This document shows positions 6,640 to 6,660 of a stretch of 6,660 nt of DNA, one piece after another. The notes under the pieces were generated by a model that was not told the origin of the DNA, ran no database searches, and saw only the letters and a program-made list of their open reading frames with translations. Numbering within the stretch: the stretch's first letter is position 1; each line of letters begins with the position of its first letter. A program made the translations under genes and the position numbers. The stretch is from Gammaproteobacteria bacterium (GTDB taxonomy: Bacteria > Pseudomonadota > Gammaproteobacteria > Steroidobacterales > GCA-2729495). The DNA is taken from the NCBI GenBank assembly GCA_023383735.1, contig JAHDYN010000105.1, positions 1-6,660 on the forward strand, given 5' to 3'.

Positions 6640-6660
6640 CGAGTTCCTCATCGGTCAGGT
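6584..6660 (-). CDS. C-terminal end of an unidentified upstream gene
   Basis: The frame starting at 6658 on the minus strand is open to a TAG at 6586-6584 and encodes 24 residues beginning LTDEELDAERADAQ and ending EEWCSEE. The charged, alanine- and glutamate-rich helical composition and the GC-biased third positions look like real coding sequence, more so than the overlapping kinase frame in the same bases. The remainder lies outside the window. I do not recognise the family. If real, it overlaps the kinase gene by 41-68 bp depending on the kinase start, and it is the likely source of the promoter or read-through that drives algZ-algR. Confidence 0.55.
   Translation of the reverse strand, partial: LTDEELDAERADAQRVMEEWCSEE

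Noticed and set aside
1..6660. tRNA or rRNA genes, CRISPR arrays, insertion sequences or phage genes
   Set aside because: Almost all of the window is accounted for by the described coding genes, and the single intergenic region shows no such structure.

Overview
The window is GC-rich, and every gene I can support lies on the minus strand, so it reads from right to left. It looks like the chromosome of a gammaproteobacterium. The evidence is an AlgZ/AlgR-type two-component pair, an FNR-family iron-sulfur regulator, a UbiM-like quinone hydroxylase and a large TonB-dependent outer-membrane receptor without an STN domain. Receptors of this plain type are abundant in aquatic, soil and steroid- or lipid-degrading lineages. 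I cannot place the genus.

Layout in transcription order. (1) 6660-6584: the last 24 codons of an unidentified gene. (2) 6639-5521: an AlgZ/FimS-like membrane histidine kinase whose N-terminus overlaps gene 1. (3) 5524-4766: an AlgR-like LytTR response regulator with a 4-bp ATGA overlap to the kinase. (4) 4757-3906: an FNR-like regulator with all four predicted cluster cysteines, starting 8 nt after algR. (5) 3888-2710: a UbiH/COQ6-superfamily FAD monooxygenase, most like UbiM, starting 17 nt after fnr with a good ribosome binding site. (6) 2709-2447: a 263-nt intergenic stretch with short direct repeats, a terminator-like hairpin and a weak promoter. (7) 2446-23: the TonB-dependent receptor. 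Positions 1-22 hold nothing I can call.

Genes 2 to 5 are so tightly packed that they could form one transcription unit. It would combine a surface or motility type two-component system, an oxygen sensor, and an oxygen-consuming enzyme of ubiquinone synthesis. The receptor is probably a separate unit, because the hairpin and a candidate promoter lie just before it. No tRNA, rRNA, mobile element or CRISPR array was seen. The region looks like ordinary core and accessory chromosome. The points of most interest are the fnr-ubiM linkage, the possible leaderless start of fnr, the gene overlap at the right edge and the leader of the receptor gene.
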